Assembly: GCA_035533475.1 (NCBI GenBank)
Contig: DATLTS010000041.1
Coordinates: 65,070-129,069, forward strand
DNA from: Mycobacteriales bacterium
GTDB lineage: Bacteria; Actinomycetota; Actinomycetes; DATLTS01
Length of the DNA: 64,000 bases
Direction: 5' to 3'
Shown: piece by piece, positions 27,446-36,900 of the stretch
Position numbering within the stretch: position 1 is the stretch's first letter
Layout of the letters: every line of letters begins with the position of its first letter
Program-made: the position numbers and the translations under genes
Notes under the pieces: model-generated
What the model was told of the DNA's origin: nothing
Seen by the model: the letters and a program-made list of their open reading frames with translations, nothing else
Database searches by the model: none

Positions 27446-28217
27446 GGCGCAACTCCGCATTCTTGTCGAAGACCAATCGGAGGCCGATCAGCGTGAGGTC
27501 CGGCTCGTGGATCTCGATCGTCTCGCTCTCGGCCAGCAGGAGCGGCGCCAGCCCGCCGGTGGCGACCACCCGGACGTCCCCGCCGAGCTCGGCCACGATC
27601 CGCCGCACCAACCCGTCGACCTGGCCGGCGAACCCGTAGAGCACACCGGACTGCAGTGCCTCGACGGTGCTTTTCCCGATGACCGAACGCGGCCGGGACA
27701 GCTCGACCTTGAACAGCCGGGCGCCGCGCGCGGCTAGGGCGTCGAGGCTGATCTCGATCCCCGGCGCGATGGCACCGCCGAGGAACTCGCCCTTGGCGGA
27801 TACCACGTCGAAGTTCGTCGAAGTCCCGAAGTCCACGACCACCGCCGGGCCGCCGTGCAGGTGGAATGCGGCCAGTGCATTGACGATCCGATCGGCCCCC
27901 ACCTCCCGGGGATTGTCGTAGAGCAGAGGCACCCCGGTCCTGACTCCAGGTTCGACGATGACCGCCGGCACGTCCGGGTAGTAGCGGGCCAGCACGCCAC
28001 GCAGCTCCTGAAGCACGGCGGGCACGGTCGAACAGGCGCTGATCCCGACCGGGCGCGGCAGGCCTTCGAGGAGGCCGCGCAAGAGCAGGGCTAGCTCGTC
28101 GGCAGTGGCCCGGGCGTCGGTCTTGATCCGCCAGGATTCGGTCAGTTCGTCGGCCTCGAAGCAGCCGATGACAGTGTGCGTGTTGCCGACGTCGATCGCG
28201 AGCAGCACCGGGTTCAC
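27438..28217 (-). CDS. coaX: Type III pantothenate kinase
   Basis: First committed step of CoA synthesis: phosphorylates pantothenate. The 259-residue ASKHA-fold protein shows the phosphate-1 motif LLAIDVGNTHTVIG, GADRIVNALAAFH, VVVDFGTSTNFDVV and the ATP-site GGLAPLL. The GTG start overlaps the nadC stop (GTGA). The frame is open for hundreds of codons upstream but that part is antisense-register noise over nadC. Confidence 0.93.
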   Translation of the reverse strand: MNPVLLAIDVGNTHTVIGCFEADELTESWRIKTDARATADELALLLRGLLEGLPRPVGISACSTVPAVLQELRGVLARYYPDVPAVIVEPGVRTGVPLLYDNPREVGADRIVNALAAFHLHGGPAVVVDFGTSTNFDVVSAKGEFLGGAIAPGIEISLDALAARGARLFKVELSRPRSVIGKSTVEALQSGVLYGFAGQVDGLVRRIVAELGGDVRVVATGGLAPLLLAESETIEIHEPDLTLIGLRLVFDKNAELRHD

Positions 28218-29107
28218 CCTTCTCTGATCGGGCGCAGGTCCATGCCCATGTCGAGCGCCGGCGCGGAGTGCGTAAGCGCCCCGACGGAGAGGAAGTCGAC
28301 CCCGGTCTCCGCGACCGCCCGGGCCCGGTCCAATGTGAGTCCGCCGGTGGCCTCGATCACCGCACGCCCGGCGACGCGGCGCACCGCCTCGGCCAACTCG
28401 ACGACGGTCATGTTGTCGCAGAGCAGAAACCCGGCGCCAGCCGCGACGGCGTCGTCGACCTGCTGAAGGGTGTCGCACTCCACCTGAACTTCGATTCCGG
28501 GAAACGTCGCGCCGATCGCCCGGAAGGCCTCGGCCACGCCTCCGGCCGCCAGAACGTGGTTGTCCTTGACCAGGCCGCCGTCGTAAAGCCCCATCCGCTT
28601 GTTCCGGCCCCCACCGCAACGAACGGCGTACTTCTCCAGCACCCGTAGGCCAGGCGTCGTCTTGCGGGTGTCGAGGATCACCGCGCCGGTCCCAGCCACC
28701 GCGTCCACCCAGCGGCGGGTCGAGGTCGCGACGCCGGAGAGGTGGCACAGCAGGTTGAGAGCTGTCCGCTCGGCCGTCAAGAGGGCCCGGACGAGGCAGC
28801 GGGCAGAAAGGACGACGTCCCCGGATGCGACCGGGTCGCCATCGACCCGGCACGCCTGGATGACCACCGCGTCGTCGCTGACGATCTCGAGGACAGCGGC
28901 GACGACCGGCAGCCCGGCGATGACCCCGTCCGCGTGGGCCACGAAGTCCGCGGCACCGTCGAGGTCGAACGGGACGGTCGCGACGCTCGTCACGTCGAGC
29001 CCATCCCCCAGGTCTTCGGTCAGGGCCCGGTGAACCAACTGCTCGATGTCCTCCGGGTCGAGCCCGGCGGCGGCCAGGGTTTCCCGGGTCGACGCCCGCA
29101 GGGTCAT
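28214..29107 (-). CDS. nadC: Quinolinate phosphoribosyltransferase
   Basis: Converts quinolinate and PRPP to nicotinate mononucleotide in de novo NAD synthesis. Of 297 residues, landmarks are ALTEDLGDGLDVTS at the N-terminus, RTALNLLCHLSGVAT, ILDTRKTTPGLRVLEKYAVRCGG and HRMGLYDGG-like KRMGLYDGGLVKDNH, then ATGGL and SVGALTHS. ATG 29107 overlaps the nadB stop by 4 nt. Confidence 0.95.
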   Translation of the reverse strand: MTLRASTRETLAAAGLDPEDIEQLVHRALTEDLGDGLDVTSVATVPFDLDGAADFVAHADGVIAGLPVVAAVLEIVSDDAVVIQACRVDGDPVASGDVVLSARCLVRALLTAERTALNLLCHLSGVATSTRRWVDAVAGTGAVILDTRKTTPGLRVLEKYAVRCGGGRNKRMGLYDGGLVKDNHVLAAGGVAEAFRAIGATFPGIEVQVECDTLQQVDDAVAAGAGFLLCDNMTVVELAEAVRRVAGRAVIEATGGLTLDRARAVAETGVDFLSVGALTHSAPALDMGMDLRPIREG

Positions 29108-30732
29108 AACGGTCCCAGCGTCGCCCGCGGCGTCCCGTCGCCGTCGAGCCGCACGTGGACGCGCACCTGCCCGAAGCGGGTCCGCTCGGGATTCGGGAAG
29201 TCCTCCCGCCAGTGGCAGCCGCGGCTCTCCTCCCGCGCGGTCGCGGCTGCGAGCAGGGCCCGCGCCACGAGGTGGAGATTCGTCGCCTGCCAGGCATCCG
29301 GGTCGCAGGGGACGCCCGACCGCTCACCCAGCACGGTCAGCGTCTTCTCCGTGGCGCTGAGGCTTCCGGCACTACGCAGGACGCCGGCCCCGTCGCTCAT
29401 CGCCCGAGCCAACTCCGCACAGGCCCGGGGCTCGACAAGGCCGACCACCCGGGGTTCCGGCGCCCCCGGCGGGGGGGAACCGGCTTGGCCATCCGGATCG
29501 GCCACCAACGCGTCCCCGATCCGAGCAGCGAAGACGAGACCCTCCAGCAGCGAGTTCGATGCAAGCCGATTCGCACCGTGCACACCGGTGCAAGCGACCT
29601 CTCCGCACGCGTAGAGGCCGGGCACCCCGGTTCGACCGGACAGGTCAGTGCGAAGGCCACCGCTCGCATAGTGCGCCGCCGGGGCGACCGGGATCCGGTC
29701 CGTAACCGGGTCCACTCCCGCCGCTCGGCACGACGCCATGATCGTTGGGAAGCGGGCGTTCAACGTCTGCGCTCCGAGCCGGCGAGCGTCCAGGAAAAGG
29801 TGATCGGCTCCGGTCTCCGCCATTACCCGAGACATTCGCCGGGTCACGACATCGCGCGGCGCCAAATCCTCGAGCGGGTGCACGCCGGACATCACGCGAC
29901 GACCGGAGGCATCGAGCAGGACGGCGCCCTCACCACGCATTGCCTCGCTGACCAGGGGCTGCTGGCCACGTGCCTGCGGCCCCAGCCAAAGCGCAGTCGG
30001 ATGGAACTGGACGAACTCGAGGTCAGCCACCTCCGCCCCCGCACGCAGGCCGAGGGCCACCCCGTCGCCGGTCGATACCCCCGGGTTCGTGGTCACCGCA
30101 TAGACCTGACCCAGGCCGCCGGTAGCCAGCACCACGGCCCGCCCCAGCGCCGCCCCGACCCCGTCTCGTGAGCCCTGGCCGAGAACGTGCAGAGTAACCC
30201 CGGCCGCTCCGCCTTCGCGGCCGAGGATGACGTCGAGGACAAGCGCGTGCTCGATCACCTCCACGTCGTCGCTGGCTCGGACGGCGGCGACCAGCGCCCG
30301 GGAGACTTCGGCGCCGGTGGCATCCCCGCCAGCGTGTGCGACCCGGCTGCGGTGGTGCCCGCCCTCCCGGGTGAGCGCGAGCGATCCGTCCGGATCACGG
30401 TCGAATGCGGCACCCAGCCCGAGCAGTTCGCGGACCCGGTGCGGCCCCTCCCGGACCAGGACATCGACGGCCGCAGGATCGCAGAGTCCGACCCCGGCCT
30501 CCAGCGTGTCGTCACGGTGCTGCTCGGGGCTGTCGCCCACACCCAGCGCAACGGCGATCCCACCCTGCGCCCACCGGGTGGAGCCGGCGTCGAGAGCGGC
30601 CTTCGTCACGAGCAGCACCCGACCCGCCCGGCGGGCATGGAGGGCAGCGGTGAGACCGGCCACCCCACTGCCGACGACGACCACGTCCGCCCGGACGGTC
30701 CAGCCCGGGGCGGCCGCAGGCAGCCGGATCAT
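29104..30732 (-). CDS. nadB: L-aspartate oxidase
   Basis: FAD enzyme that makes iminoaspartate, the first step of de novo NAD synthesis. The 542-residue protein has the dinucleotide motif [17 protein letters not shown] near residue 18, [23 protein letters not shown], and [25 protein letters not shown], followed by the flavoprotein C-terminal helical domain. Start overlaps panD stop. nadA, the partner quinolinate synthase, is not in this window although nadB and nadC are adjacent. Confidence 0.95.
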   Translation of the reverse strand: MIRLPAAAPGWTVRADVVVVGSGVAGLTAALHARRAGRVLLVTKAALDAGSTRWAQGGIAVALGVGDSPEQHRDDTLEAGVGLCDPAAVDVLVREGPHRVRELLGLGAAFDRDPDGSLALTREGGHHRSRVAHAGGDATGAEVSRALVAAVRASDDVEVIEHALVLDVILGREGGAAGVTLHVLGQGSRDGVGAALGRAVVLATGGLGQVYAVTTNPGVSTGDGVALGLRAGAEVADLEFVQFHPTALWLGPQARGQQPLVSEAMRGEGAVLLDASGRRVMSGVHPLEDLAPRDVVTRRMSRVMAETGADHLFLDARRLGAQTLNARFPTIMASCRAAGVDPVTDRIPVAPAAHYASGGLRTDLSGRTGVPGLYACGEVACTGVHGANRLASNSLLEGLVFAARIGDALVADPDGQAGSPPPGAPEPRVVGLVEPRACAELARAMSDGAGVLRSAGSLSATEKTLTVLGERSGVPCDPDAWQATNLHLVARALLAAATAREESRGCHWREDFPNPERTRFGQVRVHVRLDGDGTPRATLGPL

Positions 30733-31154
30733 CCGGTGTCCGCGCGGAGTGCGTCACCGCGAACGGTGGCCAGGTGCGGCAGCGGCTCGGCCGGATCGGT
30801 TCCGAGCTCCGTCATCTTGTTGTCCGCGTCGACGAAGACCACCCTCGGCTGGAAGGATCGCGCGTCGGCATCGGAGAGCGTGCAATAGCTGATCAGGATG
30901 ACCAGGTCGCCACGATGGACGAGCCGGGCAGCCGCGCCGTTGATGCCGATGATCCCGCTGCCCCGCGGCCCGGGGATCACGTAGGTCTCCAGCCGGGCTC
31001 CGTTGGTTACGTCGACCACGGCGACCTGCTCTCCGGCGAGCAGGTCAGCGGCCTCCATCAGCTCAGCGTCCACCGTCACCGATCCGACGTAGTCCAGATC
31101 CGCCTGCGTGACCGTGGCCCGATGGATCTTGGACTTCAGCATGGTGCGGAACAT
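30729..31154 (-). CDS. panD: Aspartate 1-decarboxylase proenzyme
   Basis: Pyruvoyl enzyme that makes beta-alanine for pantothenate. The 141-residue proenzyme begins [20 protein letters not shown] and has the self-cleavage site at Gly24-Ser25 in DYVGSVTVD, plus the catalytic region around residues 54-75 ([21 protein letters not shown]). Length is normal. It sits between panC (13-bp gap) and nadB (4-nt overlap), so CoA and NAD precursor genes are co-transcribed; both pathways draw on aspartate. Confidence 0.96.
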   Translation of the reverse strand: MFRTMLKSKIHRATVTQADLDYVGSVTVDAELMEAADLLAGEQVAVVDVTNGARLETYVIPGPRGSGIIGINGAAARLVHRGDLVILISYCTLSDADARSFQPRVVFVDADNKMTELGTDPAEPLPHLATVRGDALRADTG

Positions 31155-31167
31155 AGGGAAGGCTCCT

Positions 31168-32043
31168 TCAGCCGAGGGGAGGGTTCTCGGGGACGCGCAC
31201 GTCGAGCCGGCAGTTGTCGATCAGCCGGGTAGTGCCGACCCGGGCTGCCACGAGCAGCCGAGCCGGACCTCGCCAGTCGTCGGGTACCTCATCGAGGTCC
31301 GCCTCGTCGACGAGCACGCAGTAGTCGAGCTCCAATCCCTGCTGACCGGCCAACACCCCAGCCGCGGCAGCTCGCCCCGGGACGGCACCGCGGGCAACCG
31401 CGACCCGGGCGGCCTCGAGCGCGCGCGGGATGGCGAGCGCCGCGGTCCGATCGGCCGCGTCCAGGTGGCGGTTGCGGCTGGAAAGGGCCAACCCGTCGTG
31501 GTCACGAACCGTCGGCTCGGACAGCACCGCAACCGGTAGGTCGAGGTCGGTTACCAGGCGGCGGACCAGGAGGAGCTGCTGGGCGTCCTTCTCGCCGAAA
31601 ACGGCGACGTCCGGCCGGGTGAGCTGGAACAGTTTCGTCACCACGGTCAGCGCGCCGTCGAAATGACCCGGTCGGCTGGCACCTTCCCAGCGATCTCCCA
31701 ACCGGCCGGCGCTCACCCGGATCGCCGGCTCACCGTGCGGATAGACGTCGGTCACGGTCGGCGCGAACACGAGGTCGACCCCGGACGCGGCGCATTTCTC
31801 GAGATCGTCGTCTGGGGTTCGCGGATACCTGGCGAAGTCCTCCGCCGGTCCGAACTGCAATGGGTTCACGAACAGCGTCACCAGGACGCTCGCCGCCGCG
31901 GCCCGCGCGGTCGCCAACAAAGCCGCGTGGCCCGCGTGCAGCGCGCCCATGGTCAGCACGACGGCGACCGGCCCGGGCATCGCGAGCCGCGCCGACGCGA
32001 GCTCGTCCCGGTTACGGGCCACGGTCATGGCGGGGGGCGTCAC
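31168..32043 (-). CDS. panC: Pantothenate synthetase
   Basis: ATP-dependent condensation of pantoate with beta-alanine. The 291-residue product has [18 protein letters not shown] with the HxGH nucleotide motif, [47 protein letters not shown] and SSRNRHL (the KMSKS counterpart). The start overlaps the upstream DUF2520 gene by 4 nt. Confidence 0.96.
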   Translation of the reverse strand: MTPPAMTVARNRDELASARLAMPGPVAVVLTMGALHAGHAALLATARAAAASVLVTLFVNPLQFGPAEDFARYPRTPDDDLEKCAASGVDLVFAPTVTDVYPHGEPAIRVSAGRLGDRWEGASRPGHFDGALTVVTKLFQLTRPDVAVFGEKDAQQLLLVRRLVTDLDLPVAVLSEPTVRDHDGLALSSRNRHLDAADRTAALAIPRALEAARVAVARGAVPGRAAAAGVLAGQQGLELDYCVLVDEADLDEVPDDWRGPARLLVAARVGTTRLIDNCRLDVRVPENPPLG

Positions 32044-32963
32044 GACGCTGAGCCTCCCTCGGTGGCGAGCACGTCGAGCAGCGCCTCGGCGGCGGCCGGC
32101 GTCAGCCGGCGACGAGCCAGCGCCCGATCGGCGGTGAGACGGGCCAGCGCCACGTATCCGGGCACGGTCTCCGGGGCGGCCGCCCGCAGTGCCGCCAAAT
32201 GCACCGCCACGGTGCCGGCGTCACCGCGGGCGACCGGTCCGGTCACGGCCGAGTCGCCATGGCGCAGCGCGTTGTCGAGCGCCGCACCGAGCAGGGGGGC
32301 GAGCATGCGTTCGGGCTGGTCGACCCCGGCCGCGCGGAGCAGGTCCACGGTCGTAGTCACCAGCGTCATGAGGTGGTTGGCGCCACCGGCAAGTGCCGCG
32401 TGGTACAGCGGCCGCGCGGCTTCCGGGACGAAGGCCGGCTCGCCGCCCATCTCGATGACCAGCGCCTCGGCCACCGGACGCAACGGTTCCGGCGCGGTGA
32501 CTCCGAACATCGCGCCGGCGAGTCGGGCCAGGTCGGTACCGGTACCGGCGAAGGTCATGACCGGATGTAGGGCGAGCGGAAGTCCACCGGCCCGAGTCAG
32601 TGGCCCGAGCACGGCCAGCCCATATCGGCCACTGGGGTGGACGGTCAAGGTGCCGGGAGCGAGCCGGTCGCTGGCCGCCAATCCGGACACCAGCCCGGGA
32701 AGGACGTCGTCGGGGACCGCCAGCAGCACCAGCCCGGCACCGACTAGCACCTCATCCGGGGCCACCAGCGGGACACCGGGGAGCATGACCTCGGCGCGGC
32801 GCCTGGAGTCGGTCGAGACGCCGCTCGCGGCGATCACCCGATGGCCGGCCCGCTGAAGCGCCGCCCCCAACGTCGCCCCGACCCGGCCCACCCCGAGGAC
32901 CCCGACGGCGAGCCGGCCAGGCCTCGCGTCGGGCAGCGTGGCGGAGGGCCCCTGAGCGGCCAT
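32040..32963 (-). CDS. Rossmann-like / DUF2520 oxidoreductase family protein
   Basis: Two-domain protein of 307 residues: an N-terminal dinucleotide fold (GVLGVGRVGATLGAALQRAGH) and a C-terminal helical DUF2520 domain (YHAALAGGANHLMTL, GPVARGDAGTVAVHL). The start is ATG 32963; a longer frame runs into the divergent promoter. The architecture resembles 6-phosphogluconate dehydrogenase-type reductases such as ketopantoate reductase, and the gene is coupled to panC by a 4-nt overlap. A PanE-like role is therefore an attractive but unproven guess. M. tuberculosis Rv3603c occupies the same position. Confidence 0.8.
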   Translation of the reverse strand: MAAQGPSATLPDARPGRLAVGVLGVGRVGATLGAALQRAGHRVIAASGVSTDSRRRAEVMLPGVPLVAPDEVLVGAGLVLLAVPDDVLPGLVSGLAASDRLAPGTLTVHPSGRYGLAVLGPLTRAGGLPLALHPVMTFAGTGTDLARLAGAMFGVTAPEPLRPVAEALVIEMGGEPAFVPEAARPLYHAALAGGANHLMTLVTTTVDLLRAAGVDQPERMLAPLLGAALDNALRHGDSAVTGPVARGDAGTVAVHLAALRAAAPETVPGYVALARLTADRALARRRLTPAAAEALLDVLATEGGSAS

Positions 32964-33035
32964 GGGCGCGTTCCAGTCCTCACCGGGTACCGGACGATGT
33001 CGGGTCCAGGGTAGCGGGTGGCTAGGTTTGCGGTC

Positions 33036-34034
33036 ATGGCCGGCCCAGCGCTCGGAGAGCGAGGCTGGCAACCCTGGCGGTCCGCGATGGCCGCACTCAC
33101 CGCTCCCGGCGGTTTCTACCGCCGCGGCGGCGCCAGGCAGTTCCGCACCGCGGCAAGGTCCGAGCTGTTCGCGGCGGCATTGCTCCGCCTCATCCAGACC
33201 GTGGACACGGCGCTGGCTCGCCCGGCCCGACTACAGGTCGTCGATGTTGGCGCCGGTGGGGGGGAGCTTCTCACGGCGTTGGCCGCCCTGGCCGATCGGG
33301 AACTGGCCAGCCGCCTCGACCTGCTCGGGGTGGATGTGGAAACTCGACCGGACCAGCTCCCGGCCGTGATCGGCTGGAGCCATCGGCTGCCGGCCGCGAT
33401 CTCCGGCTGTGTCGTGGCCCACGAGTGGCTGGACACGGTGCCGATCGACGTCGTCGAGCGCACACCGGCCGGGCTGCGCGTGATCGAGGTCAATGGGCGC
33501 GGTGAGGAGCGCCGGGCCGGAAAGCCGACCGCCCGGGACGCGGCCTGGGTCGGCGAATACTGGCCCGGCGCTCAGCGGGCCGAAGTGGGCTGGCGACGCG
33601 ACGTCGCATGGCGGGCACTGGTGCGCCGGGTTCGGGCCGGGTTGGCCGTAGCGATCGACTACCAGGCCGACCCGACGGTCAGCCCGCTCGGGACTCTCAC
33701 CGGCTACCGGGATGGCCGGCAGGTCCGACCACTCCCGGATGGCCGGACCGACATCACCGCCCACGTCCTGTTCGGCTCGCTCATCGACCCGGAAAGCCGC
33801 CTTCTGACCCAGGCCGAGGCGCTCGAACGGCTCGGCCCGCCGTCGAGCCTCCCCCCGCGGAGTGCGGCCGACAACGATCCGGGCGGCTACCTGCGCACCC
33901 TGGTGCGCATCGGGGAACGGGCCGAGCTCGCTCGACCGACCGGGTGGGGTGGGTTCGGCTGGTTGGTCCGGGCCGTGGGCATGCCCCACCCGGACGATCT
34001 CGTCGGGTCAACCGCCATCGGAGCCTCCGATTAG
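33036..34034 (+). CDS. MidA/NDUFAF7-family SAM-dependent (arginine) methyltransferase
   Basis: Class I methyltransferase of 332 residues of the MidA/DUF185 type; the mitochondrial member NDUFAF7 dimethylates an arginine of the complex I 49-kDa subunit. The family features visible are GGFYRRGGARQFRTAA near residue 25, SAM motif I LQVVDVGAGGGELL at 67-80, SGCVVAHEWLDTVPIDVV (family block ending in the conserved Glu-Trp-Leu-Asp), AIDYQ and DITAHV. ATG 33036 is seven bases after TAGGTT, which suggests a leaderless mRNA. The next gene encodes a NuoD-like protein carrying the target arginine motif. Confidence 0.83.
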   Translation: MAGPALGERGWQPWRSAMAALTAPGGFYRRGGARQFRTAARSELFAAALLRLIQTVDTALARPARLQVVDVGAGGGELLTALAALADRELASRLDLLGVDVETRPDQLPAVIGWSHRLPAAISGCVVAHEWLDTVPIDVVERTPAGLRVIEVNGRGEERRAGKPTARDAAWVGEYWPGAQRAEVGWRRDVAWRALVRRVRAGLAVAIDYQADPTVSPLGTLTGYRDGRQVRPLPDGRTDITAHVLFGSLIDPESRLLTQAEALERLGPPSSLPPRSAADNDPGGYLRTLVRIGERAELARPTGWGGFGWLVRAVGMPHPDDLVGSTAIGASD

Positions 34035-34112
34035 CCGAGCCAGCAGGGCCCCGGTGAGCTTCGCGGTCCAGGGCAACGCCTTACCCCAGCGCGGGTGCCG
34101 GCCCGGCGCACG

Positions 34113-35249
34113 ATGACGACTCCCGGCAGCGTGGGGGTCGGGGGCGCCGGAGCGGGGGCCGACGCCATCGTGACGATCGGTCCGCAACACCCGTCCGCGC
34201 ACGGCGCCCTCCGGCTCGCGGTGCACCTGGACGGGGAGGTGATCCGCCGTGCCGAGCCGGTGATCGGATACATGCATCGCGGCGCCGAGAAGCTTTACGA
34301 GGTTCGGGACTACCGGCAGATCGTCATGCTCGCGAACCGGCACGACTGGCTATCGGCGTTCGCCAGCGAGCTCGGCGTCGTGCTGGCCGTCGAACGGATG
34401 ATGGGTCTCCGGATTCCGGAGCGGGCCACCTGGCTCCGCACCCTGCTGGCCGAGCTCAATCGCGCAGTCCATCACCTGGCTTTCCTCGCCGCATTCCCGC
34501 TCGAGCTCGGTGAAACGGCCGCGGCCGCGGCCGCGACCGCCGGTCGCGAGTCGCTCCTCCGGTTGCTGGAGGCGGCGTCCGGTGGCCGGGTGCACTTCAT
34601 GTTCAACCGGGTCGGCGGACTCAAGTCAGACGTGCCGGACGGGTGGCTGGCCGAGCTGCTGCGTGCCCTGCCGGCGGTCCGGACCACGATCGACTCAGAG
34701 CTACGGTCGGCGCAGGCCGCGGCGAGCTTCCGGGAGGCCACCGAAGGCGTCGGGCGGCTCGCCGCTTCGGTAGCCGAGGCGTACGGGGTGAGCGGCCCGG
34801 TGGCTCGGGCCTCCGGTCTAGACCTGGACCTGCGCCGGGACGACCCCTACCTCGGCTATCCGGAGCTGGATCTGCCGGTCGTCGGCAGGACCAGCGGTGA
34901 CTGCCTGGGCCGGTTCGACTGTCTGCTCGAGGAGACGTGGGTCGCCCTCGACCTCGTCGAACAGTGCGCGCAACGGCTAGCCGGGCTCACCGGCCCGGTT
35001 TCGGTCCGGCTCCCCAAGGTCGTGCGGGCTCCCGAGGGCGAAACCTACGCCTGGACCGAGAACCCCTCCGGGATCAATGGATATTTCCTCGTATCGCGCG
35101 GCGAGGCCACCCCCTGGCGGCTCAAATTGCGCACCGCGTCTTTCAACAACGTCCAGGTCCTCCGCGAGATCCTGCCCGGTGCACAGCTCGGGGAACTCAC
35201 GGTCATTCTGTCGTCGCTGTTCTTCGTCGTCGGAGACCTGGACAAGTAA
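34113..35249 (+). CDS. Orphan NuoD-like (complex I 49-kDa subunit) protein
   Basis: Homolog of NADH-quinone oxidoreductase subunit D, 378 residues, without neighbouring nuo genes. I see [15 protein letters not shown] (His30 matches the quinone-binding His38 of Thermus Nqo4), [12 protein letters not shown] (Arg56 aligns with the NDUFS2 arginine methylated by NDUFAF7), [45 protein letters not shown], and the C-terminal GDLDK. At the position of Nqo4 Tyr87 the sequence has Trp (RHDWL) and at Asp139 it has Glu, by hand alignment. Length and both ends fit the family. Start: ATG 34113; GTG 34095 is an alternative and no strong Shine-Dalgarno precedes either. Similar lone nuoD copies exist in Streptomyces. 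Confidence 0.85.
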   Translation: MTTPGSVGVGGAGAGADAIVTIGPQHPSAHGALRLAVHLDGEVIRRAEPVIGYMHRGAEKLYEVRDYRQIVMLANRHDWLSAFASELGVVLAVERMMGLRIPERATWLRTLLAELNRAVHHLAFLAAFPLELGETAAAAAATAGRESLLRLLEAASGGRVHFMFNRVGGLKSDVPDGWLAELLRALPAVRTTIDSELRSAQAAASFREATEGVGRLAASVAEAYGVSGPVARASGLDLDLRRDDPYLGYPELDLPVVGRTSGDCLGRFDCLLEETWVALDLVEQCAQRLAGLTGPVSVRLPKVVRAPEGETYAWTENPSGINGYFLVSRGEATPWRLKLRTASFNNVQVLREILPGAQLGELTVILSSLFFVVGDLDK

Positions 35250-35280
35250 CTCCGACCTCGGGCACCGCGCCCGTGCACGG

Positions 35281-35595
35281 TCAGTCGCGGGTCCGCAGGT
35301 AGTCGATGAAGCGTGCCCGCATCAGCGGCTCCGCGTCACCGAGGTCGTGACCGAACACCTCCCGGACCGCTGCCACGGCCTCGGCGATACCTCCGGTGAT
35401 GTTGCCAGCCGACCCATCCTCGGTGGCGATGCTGCGTGCCGCCGGGACGTGTTCGAGCAGGTCCCAGAAGAAGGCGACGTCGATGTGGCGCTCGGCGACG
35501 GCGAAGGCCTGATGCCGCAGCTCCTCGGTCGTGAGGCGCTCGAGCTCCTCGACAGTCCGACCCTCGGTCACGCCGTCACTGTAGCGACCGGTCAC
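35281..35595 (-). CDS. Conserved hypothetical protein
   Basis: Small acidic cytoplasmic protein of 104 residues, not recognised. It is predicted mostly helical, with VEELERLTTEELRHQAFAVAERH and a C-terminal MRARFIDYLRTRD. Its GTG start overlaps the DUF3180 stop by 4 nt, so it is the last gene of the folate operon; a GTG at 35571 is a possible alternative start. No signal peptide, membrane segment or Cys motif is visible. Confidence 0.6.
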   Translation of the reverse strand: MTGRYSDGVTEGRTVEELERLTTEELRHQAFAVAERHIDVAFFWDLLEHVPAARSIATEDGSAGNITGGIAEAVAAVREVFGHDLGDAEPLMRARFIDYLRTRD

Positions 35596-36050
35596 TCGGC
35601 GGCCGCACGCTCATCCTCGGAACCAGCCGGCGGACGTGGCACGCGGCACACCCCCTCGAGGAGCAACGCGGCAACGACCAGAGCCACCGCCCCCACGAAA
35701 CCGGCCGCCCCGATCGGGACGTCCCGACCGGCCCCGTGCGAAGCAAGGTAACCGAGCAGCCCGGCGTAGCCGCCCGCGAAGACCGCGCCGGCAAGCGAAG
35801 ACGCCTTGGCGAGGGCAGCCACCCTGGCGACCGCGAGTGGCATGATCGGTTTGGTCCGCGGCCGCCCCTGCAATCGGGAGCGGACGGACTGGGCCATCCC
35901 GGCCTCGGCCAGCGCAAGCACGAAGAGCAGGACGGGTGCGCTGACGGGCAGCGGCGGCAACGCCGAGTAGACGACCCGGGCTCCGACGAAGGCGGCCAGA
36001 GCAACCGCGGCGAACACGGCAGCCAGTACGACCGGTCGGGTCGGTCTCAC
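35592..36050 (-). CDS. DUF3180 membrane protein
   Basis: Actinobacterial membrane protein of 152 residues with four hydrophobic segments (approximately 6-25, 33-52, 75-97, 112-133) and a basic loop SRLQGRPRTKPIMPLAVARVAALAKA between the second and third, a pattern typical of DUF3180. The GTG start overlaps the folK stop (GTGA). It sits after folK in other Actinobacteria too (Rv3605c position). Role unknown. Confidence 0.8.
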   Translation of the reverse strand: MRPTRPVVLAAVFAAVALAAFVGARVVYSALPPLPVSAPVLLFVLALAEAGMAQSVRSRLQGRPRTKPIMPLAVARVAALAKASSLAGAVFAGGYAGLLGYLASHGAGRDVPIGAAGFVGAVALVVAALLLEGVCRVPRPPAGSEDERAAAE

Positions 36051-36541
36051 GTCGACCGGAGGGTCAAGTCGTCGCGGCGGCGAATGCCCCGAACGTCGAG
36101 TTGCGCCAGGAGATCCGCGGCCCGTCCCGCGCCGGCGATCCTGGCCTGCGGGTCGACATCGAGCCACGGCGCGAGGACGAACGGGCGCAACCGGGCACGC
36201 GGATGCGGCAGGGTCAGCGCGGGCTCGTCACTGACCAGCTCATCGACCGCGATGACGTCCACGTCCAGCGAACGGGGGGCCCAGCGTTCAACACGCTCGC
36301 GACCGGCCCGGTGCTCAGCCGCCAATGCCGCGTCGAGCGCGAGACGTGGCCCGACGACCGCAGTCAGACAAACGGCGTTGAGGAAAAGCTCGGATCCCAG
36401 CATCCCCTGCGGGACGGACTCGTAGACCGGGGACACCCGCACGGCCCCGCACCGTTCGGCCAGGGTGTCCACGCCCAGTTGGAGCCGGCCGAGCCGATCC
36501 CCGAGATTGGAGCCCAGCGAGAACACCGCGGGCCAGGTCAC
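36047..36541 (-). CDS. folK: 6-hydroxymethyl-7,8-dihydropterin pyrophosphokinase
   Basis: Transfers pyrophosphate from ATP to the pterin in folate synthesis. The 164-residue product has the N-terminal FSLGSNLGDRLGRLQ, YESVPQG, FLNAVCLTAV, ERWAPRSLDVDVIAVDE (the usual RxGPRTLDLDIL block with the two metal-binding Asp residues) and LPHPRARLRPFVLAPW. The start overlaps the folB stop by 4 nt. Confidence 0.93.
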   Translation of the reverse strand: MTWPAVFSLGSNLGDRLGRLQLGVDTLAERCGAVRVSPVYESVPQGMLGSELFLNAVCLTAVVGPRLALDAALAAEHRAGRERVERWAPRSLDVDVIAVDELVSDEPALTLPHPRARLRPFVLAPWLDVDPQARIAGAGRAADLLAQLDVRGIRRRDDLTLRST

Positions 36542-36900
36542 CGCCGGGACCGGCGCAGGCTGACGAGGACATCCGCGACCGAGACGCCGACCGGCGCCTG
36601 CGGCTTGTGGACGGTGACCTCGACCTCGAGGATGCGCTCGTCCTCGAGGACCACCCCGGCAATCCGTTCAGCCAGGGTCTCTAGCAAGGCGACCGGCTCG
36701 CCACCGAGAACCGCGGCCACCCGGCCGGCGACGGCCGCGTAGTCAACAGTGTCCGCGAGCTCGTCGCTCGCCGCGGCCGCGCTGGTGTCCAGGTGAACCG
36801 TGACGTCCGCGACGAACAACTGGCCGGCCACTCGCTCGGTCGCGAGTACCCCATGGCGCCCATGCACCCGCAACCCGCGGATCTCGATCCGGTCGGTCAC
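36538..36900 (-). CDS. folB: Dihydroneopterin aldolase
   Basis: Cleaves dihydroneopterin to hydroxymethyl-dihydropterin in folate synthesis, 120 residues. Landmarks are RIEIRGLRVHGRHGVLATER, VDYAAVAGRV, LLETLAERIAGVVL and VTVHKPQAPVG, giving the conserved Glu and Lys of the active site. I start at GTG 36900, overlapping the upstream NTF2-like stop by 4 nt; the frame stays open upstream over that gene. Confidence 0.92.
   Translation of the reverse strand: MTDRIEIRGLRVHGRHGVLATERVAGQLFVADVTVHLDTSAAAASDELADTVDYAAVAGRVAAVLGGEPVALLETLAERIAGVVLEDERILEVEVTVHKPQAPVGVSVADVLVSLRRSRR

Noticed and set aside
27438-29327. 629-codon frame suggesting a CoaX fusion
   Set aside because: The upstream half is a shadow of nadC and nadB; coaX begins at the GTG overlapping the nadC stop.
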